Positions 1 to 8,878 of a DNA stretch of 64,000 nucleotides are shown here, in pieces; the stretch's first letter is position 1, and each line of letters opens with the position of its first letter. Both the position numbers and the translations under genes were made by a program. The notes under the pieces are model-generated. The model was not told the origin of the DNA, searched no databases, and saw only the letters and a list, made by a program, of their open reading frames with translations. Source of the DNA: Brevibacterium sp. CS2 (GTDB taxonomy: Bacteria > Actinomycetota > Actinomycetes > Actinomycetales > Brevibacteriaceae); assembly GCF_005280295.1 (NCBI RefSeq), contig NZ_CP040020.1, positions 806,001-870,000 of the forward strand. Reading direction: 5' to 3'.

Positions 1-449
1 CGTCGAGGTGCCCGGTGCCGTCGTCCGCCGGGTGCGGGTCCCGGCGGGTCGCGATGGGTTCGGCGAAGGCGGCGGCGACGGCGGAGCGCGGGTCGGAGTA
101 GCGGACATCGGGCGCCGGGGCGCCGGGCGCTGGGGCGCCGGAATGGTGGCCACCGGACTGCGGGTGCCCGGACTGCGGAACGTGCGGCTGCGCGATGGTG
201 GGGCGCGGCGTGCCGGACGGCGGCGCCCCCCACGACGAGGCTCCTCCGACCGGGCCGGACGGAGAATATCCGGACTGCCCGCCGGGGTGGCTGACGCCGC
301 GCCCGGTCGAGGTGCGCTGGGCGGGGCGGATCGTCGGCCGGGGGCTCGCGGGGGGCCGCGGGCTGCGCCGGGGCCTCTCCGGCCTCGGCCTGCGCCCGGG
401 CTGCGGCTTCGCGCGCCTTGCGCTCCCGCCGGGTCAGGGGTTCGTCCAC
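1..449 (-). CDS. N-terminal part of a probable class E sortase, frame-broken and cut by the window edge
   Basis: The GTG start shares one base with the DUF881 stop codon (TAGTG), so the two genes are tightly coupled. The first 35 or so codons read as a charged Arg/Ala-rich head (TRRERKAREAA), as in many actinobacterial sortases. From about position 325 downward the natural-looking text (Pro/Ser/Gly/His-rich, then SDPRSAVAAAFAEP) is in another frame. Removing one base from the six-G run at 350-355 joins the two parts. The sortase call rests on the gene order after crgA and DUF881, which is conserved in actinobacteria. No catalytic Cys or Arg is in the window, so identity is inferred. Confidence 0.45.
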   Translation of the reverse strand, partial: MDEPLTRRERKAREAAARAQAEAGEAPAQPAAPREPPADDPPRPAHLDRARRQPPRRAVRIFSVRPGRRSLVVGGAAVRHAAPHHRAAARSAVRAPAVRWPPFRRPSARRPGARCPLLRPALRRRRRLRRTHRDPPGPAPGGRRHRAPR

Positions 450-1165
450 TACTGCTTCACCTTCGCCTGGTCCACCTCGAGGGAGTCCGCGTACTCCGTC
501 AGCGTGATCGGCCCCGTCTCGACTTTCCAGCCCAATCCTAGACGCTCGGCGTAGGACCGGTAGACGGTCACCGCGGGAGACGCCTCGAGCGCTGCGCTCA
601 GCGCCTCCTGGTCCCCGACCGCTTCGACGGTGTAGGGCGGGGAGAACACCCGGGCGTTGATCCGCAGGGTGTTGCCCACGCACTTGACCGAGGAGGTGGA
701 GACGATGCGCTGGCCCTGCACGGAGATCCCCTCCGCCCCGCCGGCCCACAGCGCGTTGATGACCCCCTCGAGGTCCTGCTGGTGGATGATGAGGTCGTTC
801 GCGGTGGCGCCGTCGATGCCCGCGGACTCCGGGGGTGCGTCGTCGAGCGTGACGGCGAGCCCCGGGCCGGTGGTCGCCGCGGTGGAGGCCTCCACGGCGA
901 GCGCCTCGGCCGCGCTCTGCGCCTCCTCCACCCCGCTGTCGCCGCCCGCGGCACTCTTCTCGAGCTCCTCGATCGAGGCCCGCCGGTCGCTGATGAGCTG
1001 CTGGAGCTCCTCATTGCTCTGCGAGCGCTGTTCGACGATGTCGGACAGGGAGGAGGTCTCGTTGCGCAGCTGGGTGCCGTCGGCCACCCGGGCGGACGTC
1101 GTCATGAGGAGTCCGCACAGCACGAGGACGACGAAGACGGCGGTGCGCGCGGCCAGCGTGGTCAT
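449..1165 (-). CDS. DUF881 family membrane-anchored protein
   Basis: This 238-residue protein has an N-terminal transmembrane or signal-anchor segment (residues 8-24). A helical region likely to form a coiled coil follows (about 35-75, SLSDIVEQRSQSNEELQQL), then an alpha/beta domain with the family hallmarks: a GPGLAVTLDD segment, NDLIIHQQDLEGVINALWAGGAEGI and a C-terminal INARVFSPPYTVEAVG. DUF881 proteins sit beside crgA and sortase genes in actinobacteria and are presumed to act at the cell envelope; no reaction is known. The gene is divergent from crgA. Confidence 0.88.
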   Translation of the reverse strand: MTTLAARTAVFVVLVLCGLLMTTSARVADGTQLRNETSSLSDIVEQRSQSNEELQQLISDRRASIEELEKSAAGGDSGVEEAQSAAEALAVEASTAATTGPGLAVTLDDAPPESAGIDGATANDLIIHQQDLEGVINALWAGGAEGISVQGQRIVSTSSVKCVGNTLRINARVFSPPYTVEAVGDQEALSAALEASPAVTVYRSYAERLGLGWKVETGPITLTEYADSLEVDQAKVKQ

Positions 1166-1309
1166 CGGTGAGCTTTCGGGATATGCGCGCGAACGGCGCG
1201 GACGAGTACACTTTGCATGATTGCCCTAGAACCAATGTACCGACCGGTGCCGGGGGTCCCCAAGTCGCACGCGCGTGCGCGGACCCGCCGCCGCCCAATG
1301 AGGAGTAAC

Positions 1310-2131
1310 GTGGCCAAGCCGAGCCGTGCCAGCAAAGCTCACCGGACCTCGCGGAACTCCGCGGCGACCTCTGCGAAGCGACCCGCGGCGACCGAGCCGG
1401 AGAGCACCGGGACCGAGGTCACGGAGACCGAGGTGGCCTCGTCCGAGGTGACCGCTGATCCCGGCGAGACCGCTGCGGCCGACGATGTCGTCGTGACCGA
1501 GGACGTCGTGGTGACGGAGGACGAGGACCGCGCCGAGGAACTCGACGCGGACGCCGAGGTCGACGCGGACACCGGCGGCGACGGCGACCCGACCACCGGG
1601 TCGACCGCCGCCGGTGCGAAGACCACGGGGAAGTCCGGGAAGACGACCGGTGCCAAGACGAGCACCGGCGCGAAGACCGGGGAGGCGACGACCGGCAGGA
1701 AGCCTGCCCGGAAGAAGACCTCGGCCAAGACCTCAGCAGAAGACTCTGCCGGCACGAAGAAGTCCGCGGCCGCGGCGGCGAAGACCTCGAAGACGGGTGC
1801 CGAGAGCTCGGCGAAGACCGGTGCGAAGTCCGGGAAGAAGACCGGCGAGGACTCCCCCAAGCGCACCTCGCGCTCGGGCAACCCGGCCAAGCGCTCGACG
1901 ACCCGCAAGACCTCGACCTACACCTCGAGCGGGACGACCCAGTCGATCAAGCCGAACCCGCGCTGGTTCGCGCCGGTCATGGTCGGCATCCTGCTGCTCG
2001 GGCTCGCCTGGCTCGTCGTGTTCTACATCACCGGCGGCAGCTGGCCCGTCGAGGCCTGGGGCAACTGGAACCTCGTCGCCGGCTTCGCGATCCTCGTCTC
2101 CGGACTCATCATGTCGACCCGCTGGCGATGA
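1310..2131 (+). CDS. crgA: CrgA-type cell division protein with a long low-complexity N-terminal extension
   Basis: The last 60 residues are a clear CrgA core: KPNPRWFAPVM, two transmembrane helices separated by GGSWPVEAWGNWNL, and the terminal STRWR. CrgA is an actinobacterial divisome protein that interacts with FtsZ, FtsI and FtsQ. The GTG at 1310 is preferred because AGGAGT precedes it and because the product begins AKPSRASKAHRTS; an ATG at 1217 is in frame but lacks a ribosome site. The 273-residue product is about three times the usual 85-95 residues. An acidic stretch (about residues 20-95) is followed by a Lys/Ala/Thr/Ser-rich basic stretch like histone H1 tails. Confidence 0.85.
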   Translation: MAKPSRASKAHRTSRNSAATSAKRPAATEPESTGTEVTETEVASSEVTADPGETAAADDVVVTEDVVVTEDEDRAEELDADAEVDADTGGDGDPTTGSTAAGAKTTGKSGKTTGAKTSTGAKTGEATTGRKPARKKTSAKTSAEDSAGTKKSAAAAAKTSKTGAESSAKTGAKSGKKTGEDSPKRTSRSGNPAKRSTTRKTSTYTSSGTTQSIKPNPRWFAPVMVGILLLGLAWLVVFYITGGSWPVEAWGNWNLVAGFAILVSGLIMSTRWR

Positions 2132-2772
2132 GCTCCGGCTTCCGGCTGCTCGCTCAACATCCGCTGCCGGTCCGACTGCTCGCACTGTTCGGGGGCCTCG
2201 CACTCTACGGCTTCTCCGGCGGCCTGATGATCGCCGCCGGCCTGGGCAACATGCCCTGGGACGTCCTCCACCAGGGCATCTCGCTCCACGTGCCGCTGAC
2301 CATCGGCGTCGTCGGCATCATCGTGTCGATCCTCGTGCTCCTCACCTGGATCCCGCTGCGCCAGCGCCCCGGCCTCGGCACGATCTCCAACGCCCTGCTC
2401 GTCGGCGTGTTCATCGACCTCACGCTGCTCGTCGTCGACCGCCCGCAGGTGCTGTGGGCGCAGATCCTGCTCATGTGCGCCGGCATCGTGCTCAACGGGC
2501 TGGCCACGGTGCTCTACATCATCCCGAACTTCGGTCCCGGCCCCCGCGACGGTCTCATGACCGGTCTCGTGCAGCGCACCGGTGCTTCGGTCACGGTGGT
2601 CCGCTCCTGCATCGAGGTCGTCGTCATCGCCGTCGGCTGGCTGCTCGGCGGCGTGTTCTTCGTCGGCTCGGTGCTCTACGCCTTCGGGATCGGGCCCGTC
2701 ACCCAGCTGTTCCTCCGCCTCGCCGCCCGCCTCCTCGGCCCGGCCGACCCGATGGCGAGCGAGCACACCTGA
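2128..2772 (+). CDS. YczE/YitT-like multi-spanning membrane protein
   Basis: The 214-residue protein has about six hydrophobic segments. Its text includes GNMPWDVLHQGIS and NFGPGPRDGLMTGL, which recur in the YczE/YyaS group of integral membrane proteins. The ATG overlaps the crgA stop (ATGA), so it is very likely translated from the crgA transcript. Function is unknown; some relatives are annotated as membrane proteins affecting secreted peptides. Codon use matches its core neighbours. Confidence 0.75.
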   Translation: MSSGFRLLAQHPLPVRLLALFGGLALYGFSGGLMIAAGLGNMPWDVLHQGISLHVPLTIGVVGIIVSILVLLTWIPLRQRPGLGTISNALLVGVFIDLTLLVVDRPQVLWAQILLMCAGIVLNGLATVLYIIPNFGPGPRDGLMTGLVQRTGASVTVVRSCIEVVVIAVGWLLGGVFFVGSVLYAFGIGPVTQLFLRLAARLLGPADPMASEHT

Positions 2773-2874
2773 CGCCTCCCGCCGGCGGCGAGACCCCGGG
2801 TGCCCGGGGCAGCGCGCCGATCGCCCGACTCGGCGGCGCACCGACAGCCCGACCCGGCGGCCCGCCGGTGACCC

Positions 2875-3576
2875 TCAGAATGTCGACAGCGCCGGCGGCA
2901 GCGACGCCACGGCGAGGAGCTTGAGCACGGTGAGCCCGGCGAGCACCGCGACCATGAGGAGCGCCGCGACCCCGAACACGAGCGGGCGGCGGCGCGGCGG
3001 CGGGAGCAGGGCGGCGCAGCCGAGCAGGAAGCCGGTGATGAGCCCACCGAGGTGCGATTCCCACGAGATGTTCAGCTCGACGAGCGGGATCGCGGCGTTG
3101 AGCGCGACGAGCACGAGCACTCCGCCGAGGTTCCGGTCGAGCTCCCGCGTGGGGGTGAGCAGGGCGCCGACGAGGGCGAAGACCGCACCGGAGGCGCCCA
3201 CGTGCAGGGCGAACCACGATGCCGGGTTCGTCGGGTCGGCGAGCACGAGCACGCACACGGCCCCGCCGAGCGCGCCGAGGACGTAGAGCACGGCGAAGCG
3301 CACGTGCCCGATCGCCCGTTCGAGGAAGCTGCCGAAGAAGAACAGCGCGAGCAGGTTGAAGCCGACGTGCAGCGGCGAGGGCTGGGAGTGGATGAAGGCG
3401 TGGGTGAGCATCCGCCACGGCTGCTCGGCGGCGAGCGCCGGCATGAAGCCGAACCGCTCGAGCAGACCGAGCGCCGGGATGTACTGGAGGAGGAAGACCG
3501 CGCCGATGAGCCCTATGAGCACGGGGGTGACGCGCGGGCGCGGGCCGGCGGGCGCGGGCCGGTGGTCGGCGGTCAC
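2875..3576 (-). CDS. Rhomboid family intramembrane serine protease
   Basis: The 233-residue protein has six or seven transmembrane segments and the rhomboid catalytic set: HVGFNLLALF after TM1 (His/Asn), GASGAVFAL carrying the nucleophilic serine, and SHLGGLITG carrying the catalytic histidine. It should cleave membrane proteins within the bilayer. As written it starts at GTG 3576. However, a better-looking hydrophilic head (MEDEHSSTPETPDSTPAG) starts at ATG 3679 in another frame and joins if one base is removed from the six-G run at 3589-3594. The true protein is therefore probably 34 residues longer. Confidence 0.9.
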   Translation of the reverse strand: MTADHRPAPAGPRPRVTPVLIGLIGAVFLLQYIPALGLLERFGFMPALAAEQPWRMLTHAFIHSQPSPLHVGFNLLALFFFGSFLERAIGHVRFAVLYVLGALGGAVCVLVLADPTNPASWFALHVGASGAVFALVGALLTPTRELDRNLGGVLVLVALNAAIPLVELNISWESHLGGLITGFLLGCAALLPPPRRRPLVFGVAALLMVAVLAGLTVLKLLAVASLPPALSTF

Positions 3577-3735
3577 CTCGGCGGGTGCGGGGGGTCCCTG
3601 GGGACGACGGGACCCCGGACGGCGCGCCTGCCGGCGTGCTGTCCGGGGTCTCCGGGGTGCTGCTGTGCTCGTCCTCCATCGGGGTGTCCCGGGTGACGCG
3701 GGGAGCTGCGGCCCTCGCCGCAGGTGTCCCGGCGG

Positions 3736-4278
3736 TCAGGAGGCGGGGAGGACCTCGACGGATTCGATGACGACGGGCTCGACGGGGCGGTCGCCCGGGC
3801 CCACCTGCACGCCCTCGATCGCGTCGACGACCTGCTTGGAGGCGTCGTCGGCGACCTCGCCGAAGATCGTGTGGTTGCCGTTGAGCCACGGGGTGGGCAC
3901 GGTCGAGATGAAGAACTGCGAGCCGTTGGTGCCCTTGCCCATGCGCTTGCCGGCGTTCGCCATGGCGAGGAGGTAGGGGCGGTCGAACTGGAGCTCGGGG
4001 TGGATCTCGTCGTCGAAGGTGTAGCCCGGGCCGCCGGTGCCGGTGCCGAGCGGGCAGCCGCCCTGGATCATGAACTGGGGGATGATCCGGTGGAAGCCGA
4101 GGCCGTCGAAGAACGGACGGGAGACCTTGTCGCCGGTCTTGGGGTCCTCGAACTCGCGGGCGCCGGTGGCGAGCTCGGTGAAGTTCGCGACGGTCTTCGG
4201 CGTGTGGTTGCCGAAGAGGTTGAGAGTCACGTCGCCCTTGTTGGTGTGCAGGATCGCCTGCTGCGTTGCAATCGTCAT
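3736..4278 (-). CDS. ppiA: Cyclophilin-type peptidyl-prolyl cis-trans isomerase
   Basis: This is a 180-residue single-domain cyclophilin. Catalytic and binding signatures are visible: the FFDGLGFHRIIPQFMIQGG region (Arg of the active site), NGSQFFIS, the substrate-pocket tryptophan segment TPWLNGNHTIFGEV, and a C-terminal VVIESV. There is no signal peptide, so it should be cytoplasmic and assist protein folding. The start at ATG 4278 gives the standard MTIATQQAILHTNKGDV head; longer in-frame starts read into non-coding DNA. Its position beside rhomboid and crgA is conserved near actinobacterial origins. Confidence 0.95.
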   Translation of the reverse strand: MTIATQQAILHTNKGDVTLNLFGNHTPKTVANFTELATGAREFEDPKTGDKVSRPFFDGLGFHRIIPQFMIQGGCPLGTGTGGPGYTFDDEIHPELQFDRPYLLAMANAGKRMGKGTNGSQFFISTVPTPWLNGNHTIFGEVADDASKQVVDAIEGVQVGPGDRPVEPVVIESVEVLPAS

Positions 4279-4411
4279 GCCCCCATTGTTCCACGACGGC
4301 GGCCGGGGGCCGCTCCCGGATCCGGGTCCCCGCACGCACCTCGGACCCGATCCTGTGCGAACGCCCAGGCAAAACGGGACGGCCCGACGTCGCCGGTCGG
4401 GGGCGAGGCCC

Positions 4412-4417
4412 TAGAAT
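4412..4417 (+). promoter_or_regulatory. Possible -10 element (TAGAAT)
   Basis: TAGAAT lies in the 245-base divergent gap between ppiA and the downstream membrane-anchored gene, 107 bases before that gene's start. No convincing -35 box was seen. It is a weak call based on one hexamer. Confidence 0.3.
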
Positions 4418-4523
4418 GGAGGGGACGACACACGGTGAGCACTGCCGGACCCTTCGCGCGGTCAGCGCGCAGACGGCAGCACCGTTCGGATCAACCAACG
4501 GCTCCGCCGTATCGGAGGGTGAG

Positions 4524-5339
4524 ATGTTCAAGCGCAAGACCCAGCCCAAGACCATCAAGGACGAAGTCGCCGACGTCGTGCACGCGGTGAGCGATGTGGT
4601 GCGCCAGGGCTCGGCCAACGCGATCGACGCCGCCGCGCCCCGCCTGCGCGACGCCTCGGTCAAGCTCCAGGACGCGGCCTCGCAGGTGCGCCCGCGCGTG
4701 GATCGCCTCAACGACCAGCTGCGCCCCCGGCTCGAGGAGCTCGGCAAGCAGGGCCGCTCGCAGTTCGACCACCTCTCCGCCGAGGGGCAGGCGCGCTTCG
4801 ACGACGCCCGCCACCGGTTCACCGACGAGATCGCCCCGCAGGCCACTGAGCGCGCCGGGGCCGTGGCCGCGAGCGCGGCCGGCCTGCTCGCCACCGCGCA
4901 GACGCCCAAGTTCGTCGACGACCTCGCCGTCCGCGTGACCGGCGACAAGAAGGCCGTGAAGAAGGCCCGCAAGGCCCTGGCCCGGGCGAGCAAGGACATC
5001 ACCAAGAGCACGCAGGCCAAGAAGTCCGGCGGCTTCGGCTCCGCGCTCGTGTGGATCCTCGCGATCGGCGGCCTCGCCGGCATCGCGTACTACGTGTGGA
5101 AGAAGGCGCAGCCGGTCGAGGACCCGTGGTCGACCCCGCTGCCGGCCAACCGTCCGGCCGACGCCCGCCCCGTGGGCTCGGTCCCGGCCTCGCAGCAGAC
5201 CGCCGTCACCCCGACGGTGACCGAGGCCCCCGTCCCGGCCGCCAAGGCCGAGGCGAGCACCGACGTCACCGCCGACCCGGATTCCGCGGACGCGGACACG
5301 GTCGGCTCGGACACGGATTCCGACGCCCCGAAGCACTGA
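4524..5339 (+). CDS. DUF5324-like single-pass membrane protein
   Basis: The 271-residue protein begins with a long charged, Ala-rich helical region (about residues 1-165) containing repeated amphipathic helices that may form coiled coils. One transmembrane helix follows (ALVWILAIGGLAGIAYYVWKK, about 175-195) with the motif VEDPWSTPL after it. The tail is Ala/Thr/Asp-rich, disordered and acidic. The architecture and the neighbourhood next to ppiA resemble the DUF5324 family of actinobacteria. ATG 4524 is chosen because GGAGGGTGAG precedes it. Function is unknown. Confidence 0.7.
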   Translation: MFKRKTQPKTIKDEVADVVHAVSDVVRQGSANAIDAAAPRLRDASVKLQDAASQVRPRVDRLNDQLRPRLEELGKQGRSQFDHLSAEGQARFDDARHRFTDEIAPQATERAGAVAASAAGLLATAQTPKFVDDLAVRVTGDKKAVKKARKALARASKDITKSTQAKKSGGFGSALVWILAIGGLAGIAYYVWKKAQPVEDPWSTPLPANRPADARPVGSVPASQQTAVTPTVTEAPVPAAKAEASTDVTADPDSADADTVGSDTDSDAPKH

Positions 5340-5370
5340 GGCCTCGACCAGGCGCAGGCCTCTCGGGCGT

Positions 5371-5400
5371 CTGAGGGCCTGAGGGCCTGAGGGCCTGAGG
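5371..5400 (+). repeat. Short tandem repeat, 8-base unit
   Basis: The unit GGGCCTGA is repeated three times in a row (5375-5398) just after the DUF5324-like stop codon and before the terminator hairpin. Such runs are prone to slippage. Confidence 0.7.
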
Positions 5401-5409
5401 AGCAGTTGA

Positions 5410-5446
5410 GCGGATGCCCCGCGGTCGACGACCGCGGGGCATCCGC
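5410..5446. terminator. Bidirectional hairpin terminator
   Basis: Two perfect 18-base arms (5410-5427 and 5429-5446) with one base between them sit between two convergent genes, ending at the stop codon of the transglycosylase gene. There is no long T-run, but a stem this strong between convergent genes fits a shared terminator. Confidence 0.85.
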
Positions 5447-6300
5447 TATTCACTGTCCCGGGATGCGCCCGGGCGCTGCGGCGTCGCCACCGGGACCGTC
5501 TGGGCGGGCGGGGCGGGTGCGCCGGGATCGACCGAGCGCGCGTAGAGCACCGCGGCGTTGTAGACCTTGGAGACGTAGTCGAGCGAGTTGTTGTAGCTGA
5601 GGACGGAACGCTCCCAGCCGGGTGCAGTCCCCATGTCGCCGGCCACACACAGGTAGGACGCAGTCGTCATCGCCGCGTCGTCGATATTGTTCGGGTCCTT
5701 GACCCCGTCGCCGTTGGCGTCGAGTCCGTGACGGTTCCAGCTGACGGGGATGAATTGCATCGGCCCGACGGCCCGGTCGTATTCGTCGTCGCCGTCGAGG
5801 CGTCCCTCGTCGGTGTCGTCGATCTGTGCGACGCCCATGCCGTTGAGCTGCGCACCGATGATCGGGGTGTCGAGGTTCCCGTCGGGTTGCACGCTCGACC
5901 CCTCGTAGCGCCCGTGGTTCGTCTCGACGGAGCCGATCGCGGCGATGGTGTTCCACCCCAGGCGGCAGCCGTTGCGGTTCTTCTCCGCCCATACCCCGGC
6001 GGCGACGTACGCCTGCAGCACGCGCTCAGGGATCCCGGTGCTCTGCGCGGTGGATGCGAGCCACTCGGAGTCCACCGAACTCGCGTCCATGCTGTCCGCC
6101 GACTCCGTGGGCCCGACAGGTCCCGCGGACGGTGCCGGCGGCGCTTGAGCGATCGGCGGCGGCGAAGCCGGGCCGTCCCCGGGCTCCGAGGCCACGCCGG
6201 GCTGTGAGGCGAGCCGGAGCATGAGAGCGGCGGAGCCGATCCCGAGGACGAGCGCGAGCACGCTGGCCACGGCGATGAAGATCTTGGTCGCCCGGGTCAT
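5446..6300 (-). CDS. Secreted or membrane-anchored lytic transglycosylase (SLT/MltB-like)
   Basis: The 284-residue protein has an N-terminal membrane segment (residues 8-30) and a Pro/Ala-rich linker. The lytic transglycosylase domain starts near residue 80. The catalytic glutamate lies in AAIGSVETNHGRY, and the fold markers GVAQIDDTD, GPMQFIPVSW and NNIDDAAMTTASYLC follow. It should cleave the glycan strand of peptidoglycan outside the membrane. It starts 3 bases after the stop of the surface-anchored protein gene, so the two are probably co-transcribed. The pair ends at the hairpin at 5410. Confidence 0.9.
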   Translation of the reverse strand: MTRATKIFIAVASVLALVLGIGSAALMLRLASQPGVASEPGDGPASPPPIAQAPPAPSAGPVGPTESADSMDASSVDSEWLASTAQSTGIPERVLQAYVAAGVWAEKNRNGCRLGWNTIAAIGSVETNHGRYEGSSVQPDGNLDTPIIGAQLNGMGVAQIDDTDEGRLDGDDEYDRAVGPMQFIPVSWNRHGLDANGDGVKDPNNIDDAAMTTASYLCVAGDMGTAPGWERSVLSYNNSLDYVSKVYNAAVLYARSVDPGAPAPPAQTVPVATPQRPGASRDSE

Positions 6301-6303
6301 CGC

Positions 6304-8796
6304 TCACCGCCTCCCTTCGCGCATGAGCACCACGAGGACAGCGATGGCGAGCAGGCAGGCGAGACCGAACCCGATTCCCGCGACGAGCCACCACTGGTCC
6401 CCGAGCACGTCCTCCGACTGGGGATCGGTGGCCTCGGGTGCGGTCTGTGCATTCGGTCCGGAATCGGAGAATCCGGCGAACTGGCCGTGGAGGTTCATCC
6501 CGGCGCATTCGGTGACGAGGGCGCGGATGAGCGGCGAGCTGCCGACGACGGAGTTCGTGTCCGCGACGACGAAGTCCATCTTCACGCTCGTCTCGCCCAG
6601 GCTCTCCCCGTCCTCGGACTCCGCGGCGATGTCGAAGGTCACCGTGTAGTCGCCGGGCCGGTTGAAGGCGAAGGCGGCGGTGCCCTGCTGGCCGGTCTCC
6701 GCCGTGAGCGGGGTCGATGCGTCGGCGAGGATGTTGCCGGCGCCGCCGTCGAGGATCGCGAAGTCGCCAGGCCCCTCGACCCGCCCGACGGAAAGGGTGA
6801 CGGTGCCCCCGGCTTCATCGGGAGCGAGCTCCCGGAAGTCCCAGCCGATCCGCGGCACCGAGGTTCCCACGCCGAGCGCGGTGGACCAGATCGTCGTCCC
6901 TGCCGGTCCGAGCTCGCCGGTCTCGAAACCGAGCGAGCGCGAGGAGGTCGAGGGGATGACGACGGAGACCGCGGAGTCGAGGGTGCGCGGCTCCGCCCCG
7001 CGCAGGTCGGTGAAGCCGCCGGTGAGTCCGTCGGCGGTGCTCGCAGCCCGGATGTCGATCCGGCCGCTGCGCACCTGCTGGGTGCCGGTGGCCTCGACCG
7101 GGCACTGCTGGATCAGCGGCGGTGCCTGCTGGATCCGCGTCGCCGGTGTGCTCGGAGTCGGGGACGGGGTCGCCGAGGCGCCCGGGCCTCCTCCGTCTCC
7201 CGGAGCTCGCATCCCGCCGTCTCCGGCGCCGTCGCGGGCACGGATCCCGCCCTCGCCCGGGCCGGCGGGCGGTTCCATCCCACGCGCGGGGATCTTGCCG
7301 TTGGCGTTGTCCTCCGGGGGCGCGATCCCGTCGGTGGGCCCTTCGCCGTCCCCCGGAGCGGGGATCTCGATGGTCTCGGGGGCACCGTCCTCGCAGTCGA
7401 CGCTCGCATCGGCGTCGTCTCCGACGGTGAAGCGGAGGATCTCCGGGGTGACCTCGAGCGGTCCTGCATCCGCGTCGTCCTCGTCATAGGCCCGGACACC
7501 TGCCGCCACGCAATAGGTGCCGGATTCGGTGAACCGCCAGGACGCGTGGGCATCACGGGAGGGCAGGGCGCGGTAGTACTGCCCCGAGGGGTGGGCAGCG
7601 GTGAACCGGCGTTCGTTGTAGCCGTTGGCGTGGAACCACGGCGCGTCCTCGGACCCGGGGTTCCCGAGAGAAGAGTTGCGGTAGGTCACCGCGCCGTTCT
7701 CAGGGGCCTTGTACAGCTCGAATCGGATGCCGGCCCAGGCACCCTGTGCGCGGCCCGAGAGGTCGAGCCCGGGACCGGGGTGGAAGTCTCCGGAGCGGTC
7801 CTTCGTCCAGTCGACGTCGACCGAGGCGTCTCCGGGGAAGAACGCGGGATCCCCGGTCGGGGCGGTCGCCCCGCTGGGCCAGCGCGCCGGATCGTTTCCG
7901 CAGGACTGAGTCACGGGTCCCTCGCCGAATGCGAAGGTCAGCACCGTCCGTGCGCTCTTCCCGGTCGGCAGGGTGCCCCCGCGCTCATCGGTCGAGCGGG
8001 ATTCGAGCGCCACGCACATGATCGGCGCGGTCTCGTCGTCCAGCGGCGGGATCACCTCGGACGGCGGCTCCTCGCCGCCGATCCCCCGATCCGGCTCGAG
8101 ACTCCACGTCGTGGAGAAGGCATGATCCACGTCGAATGCCCACCGTTCGTCGGTGGCCTCCGGGCCGGCGTCGATGAGCGTCGTGTCCGTCCCGCCGTTG
8201 ATCCGATCGTCGCGGCCGGTGATGGTGAGCCGACCGCCGGTGATCGCCGTCACGGCGAAGGTGTAGGGCTGATCGAGGCCGGCCGCGGCGGGGCCGTCGT
8301 GGTCGAAGCGCACTCCGAGGTCGGCGGCGCTGTCGGCGATGACGTCATCGGGGATCCGGGGATCGTCCTCGGGGTCCGAGGGATCGGCGCCGGGCTCCTC
8401 GGGTTCGGGAGTCCCGGAATCGTCGGAGGGGATCCTGAACACCGGGCCCTGGGCCTCACCGTCACCATTGCGGAGGGTGAGGGTGGACTTGAGATATGCA
8501 TCGTCGTAGAGGACGAACCGCGCGTCCTCGGGGAACTCGGCGGCCTCGACTTCGGACTTCTCGGCGCGTTCTTCTCCGTCGGGATCGTTCCCGCCCGGCT
8601 CGTCCCGGCCATCGGGATCGTCGCCGGTCGGATCGGTGCCTTCCGCCGCGGGCTCAGGCTGCGCGCCCGGTCCCGTGGTGAGCGCCTGAACAGGCAGGCC
8701 GACGACGGCTCCGGGCAGCACGAGAGCAGCGGCGAGCGCGCCCGTCAGGGCACGGGAGAATGATGCGGGGAGGCGAGTCACAGCGCCGGTGCTCAC
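6304..8796 (-). CDS. Large secreted surface-anchored protein with actinobacterial wall-repeat domains
   Basis: The product is about 830 residues. It has a signal peptide (about residues 8-38), an acidic Asp/Glu/Pro-rich region, then two copies of an immunoglobulin-like block ending in ASWRFTESGTYCVAAGVRAY and TAAFAFNRPGDYTVTFDIAAE. These resemble the TIGR03769 surface repeat ('choice-of-anchor M' group). A Gly/Pro/Asp linker lies between them, and the C-terminus is a transmembrane helix followed by MREGRR, a membrane anchor without LPXTG. GTG 8796 and GTG 8781 are both possible starts. The gene leads the operon with the lytic transglycosylase, so it acts at the cell wall; its ligand is unknown. 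Confidence 0.75.
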   Translation of the reverse strand: MSTGAVTRLPASFSRALTGALAAALVLPGAVVGLPVQALTTGPGAQPEPAAEGTDPTGDDPDGRDEPGGNDPDGEERAEKSEVEAAEFPEDARFVLYDDAYLKSTLTLRNGDGEAQGPVFRIPSDDSGTPEPEEPGADPSDPEDDPRIPDDVIADSAADLGVRFDHDGPAAAGLDQPYTFAVTAITGGRLTITGRDDRINGGTDTTLIDAGPEATDERWAFDVDHAFSTTWSLEPDRGIGGEEPPSEVIPPLDDETAPIMCVALESRSTDERGGTLPTGKSARTVLTFAFGEGPVTQSCGNDPARWPSGATAPTGDPAFFPGDASVDVDWTKDRSGDFHPGPGLDLSGRAQGAWAGIRFELYKAPENGAVTYRNSSLGNPGSEDAPWFHANGYNERRFTAAHPSGQYYRALPSRDAHASWRFTESGTYCVAAGVRAYDEDDADAGPLEVTPEILRFTVGDDADASVDCEDGAPETIEIPAPGDGEGPTDGIAPPEDNANGKIPARGMEPPAGPGEGGIRARDGAGDGGMRAPGDGGGPGASATPSPTPSTPATRIQQAPPLIQQCPVEATGTQQVRSGRIDIRAASTADGLTGGFTDLRGAEPRTLDSAVSVVIPSTSSRSLGFETGELGPAGTTIWSTALGVGTSVPRIGWDFRELAPDEAGGTVTLSVGRVEGPGDFAILDGGAGNILADASTPLTAETGQQGTAAFAFNRPGDYTVTFDIAAESEDGESLGETSVKMDFVVADTNSVVGSSPLIRALVTECAGMNLHGQFAGFSDSGPNAQTAPEATDPQSEDVLGDQWWLVAGIGFGLACLLAIAVLVVLMREGRR

Positions 8797-8878
8797 TTTC
8801 GAGGGGTATCGAGGGGGTGGGTGGCTCAGCCTTCGAGCCAATCTGGTACGGGTGACTTGAATACTAACAGCAGGCATC

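Noticed and set aside
2699..5083. A 794-residue minus-strand frame over rhomboid, ppiA and the DUF5324-like gene
   Set aside because: It is a shadow of three clear genes in other frames. Only its short middle part (MEDEHSSTPETPDS...) looks natural, and that is better explained as the displaced head of the rhomboid.
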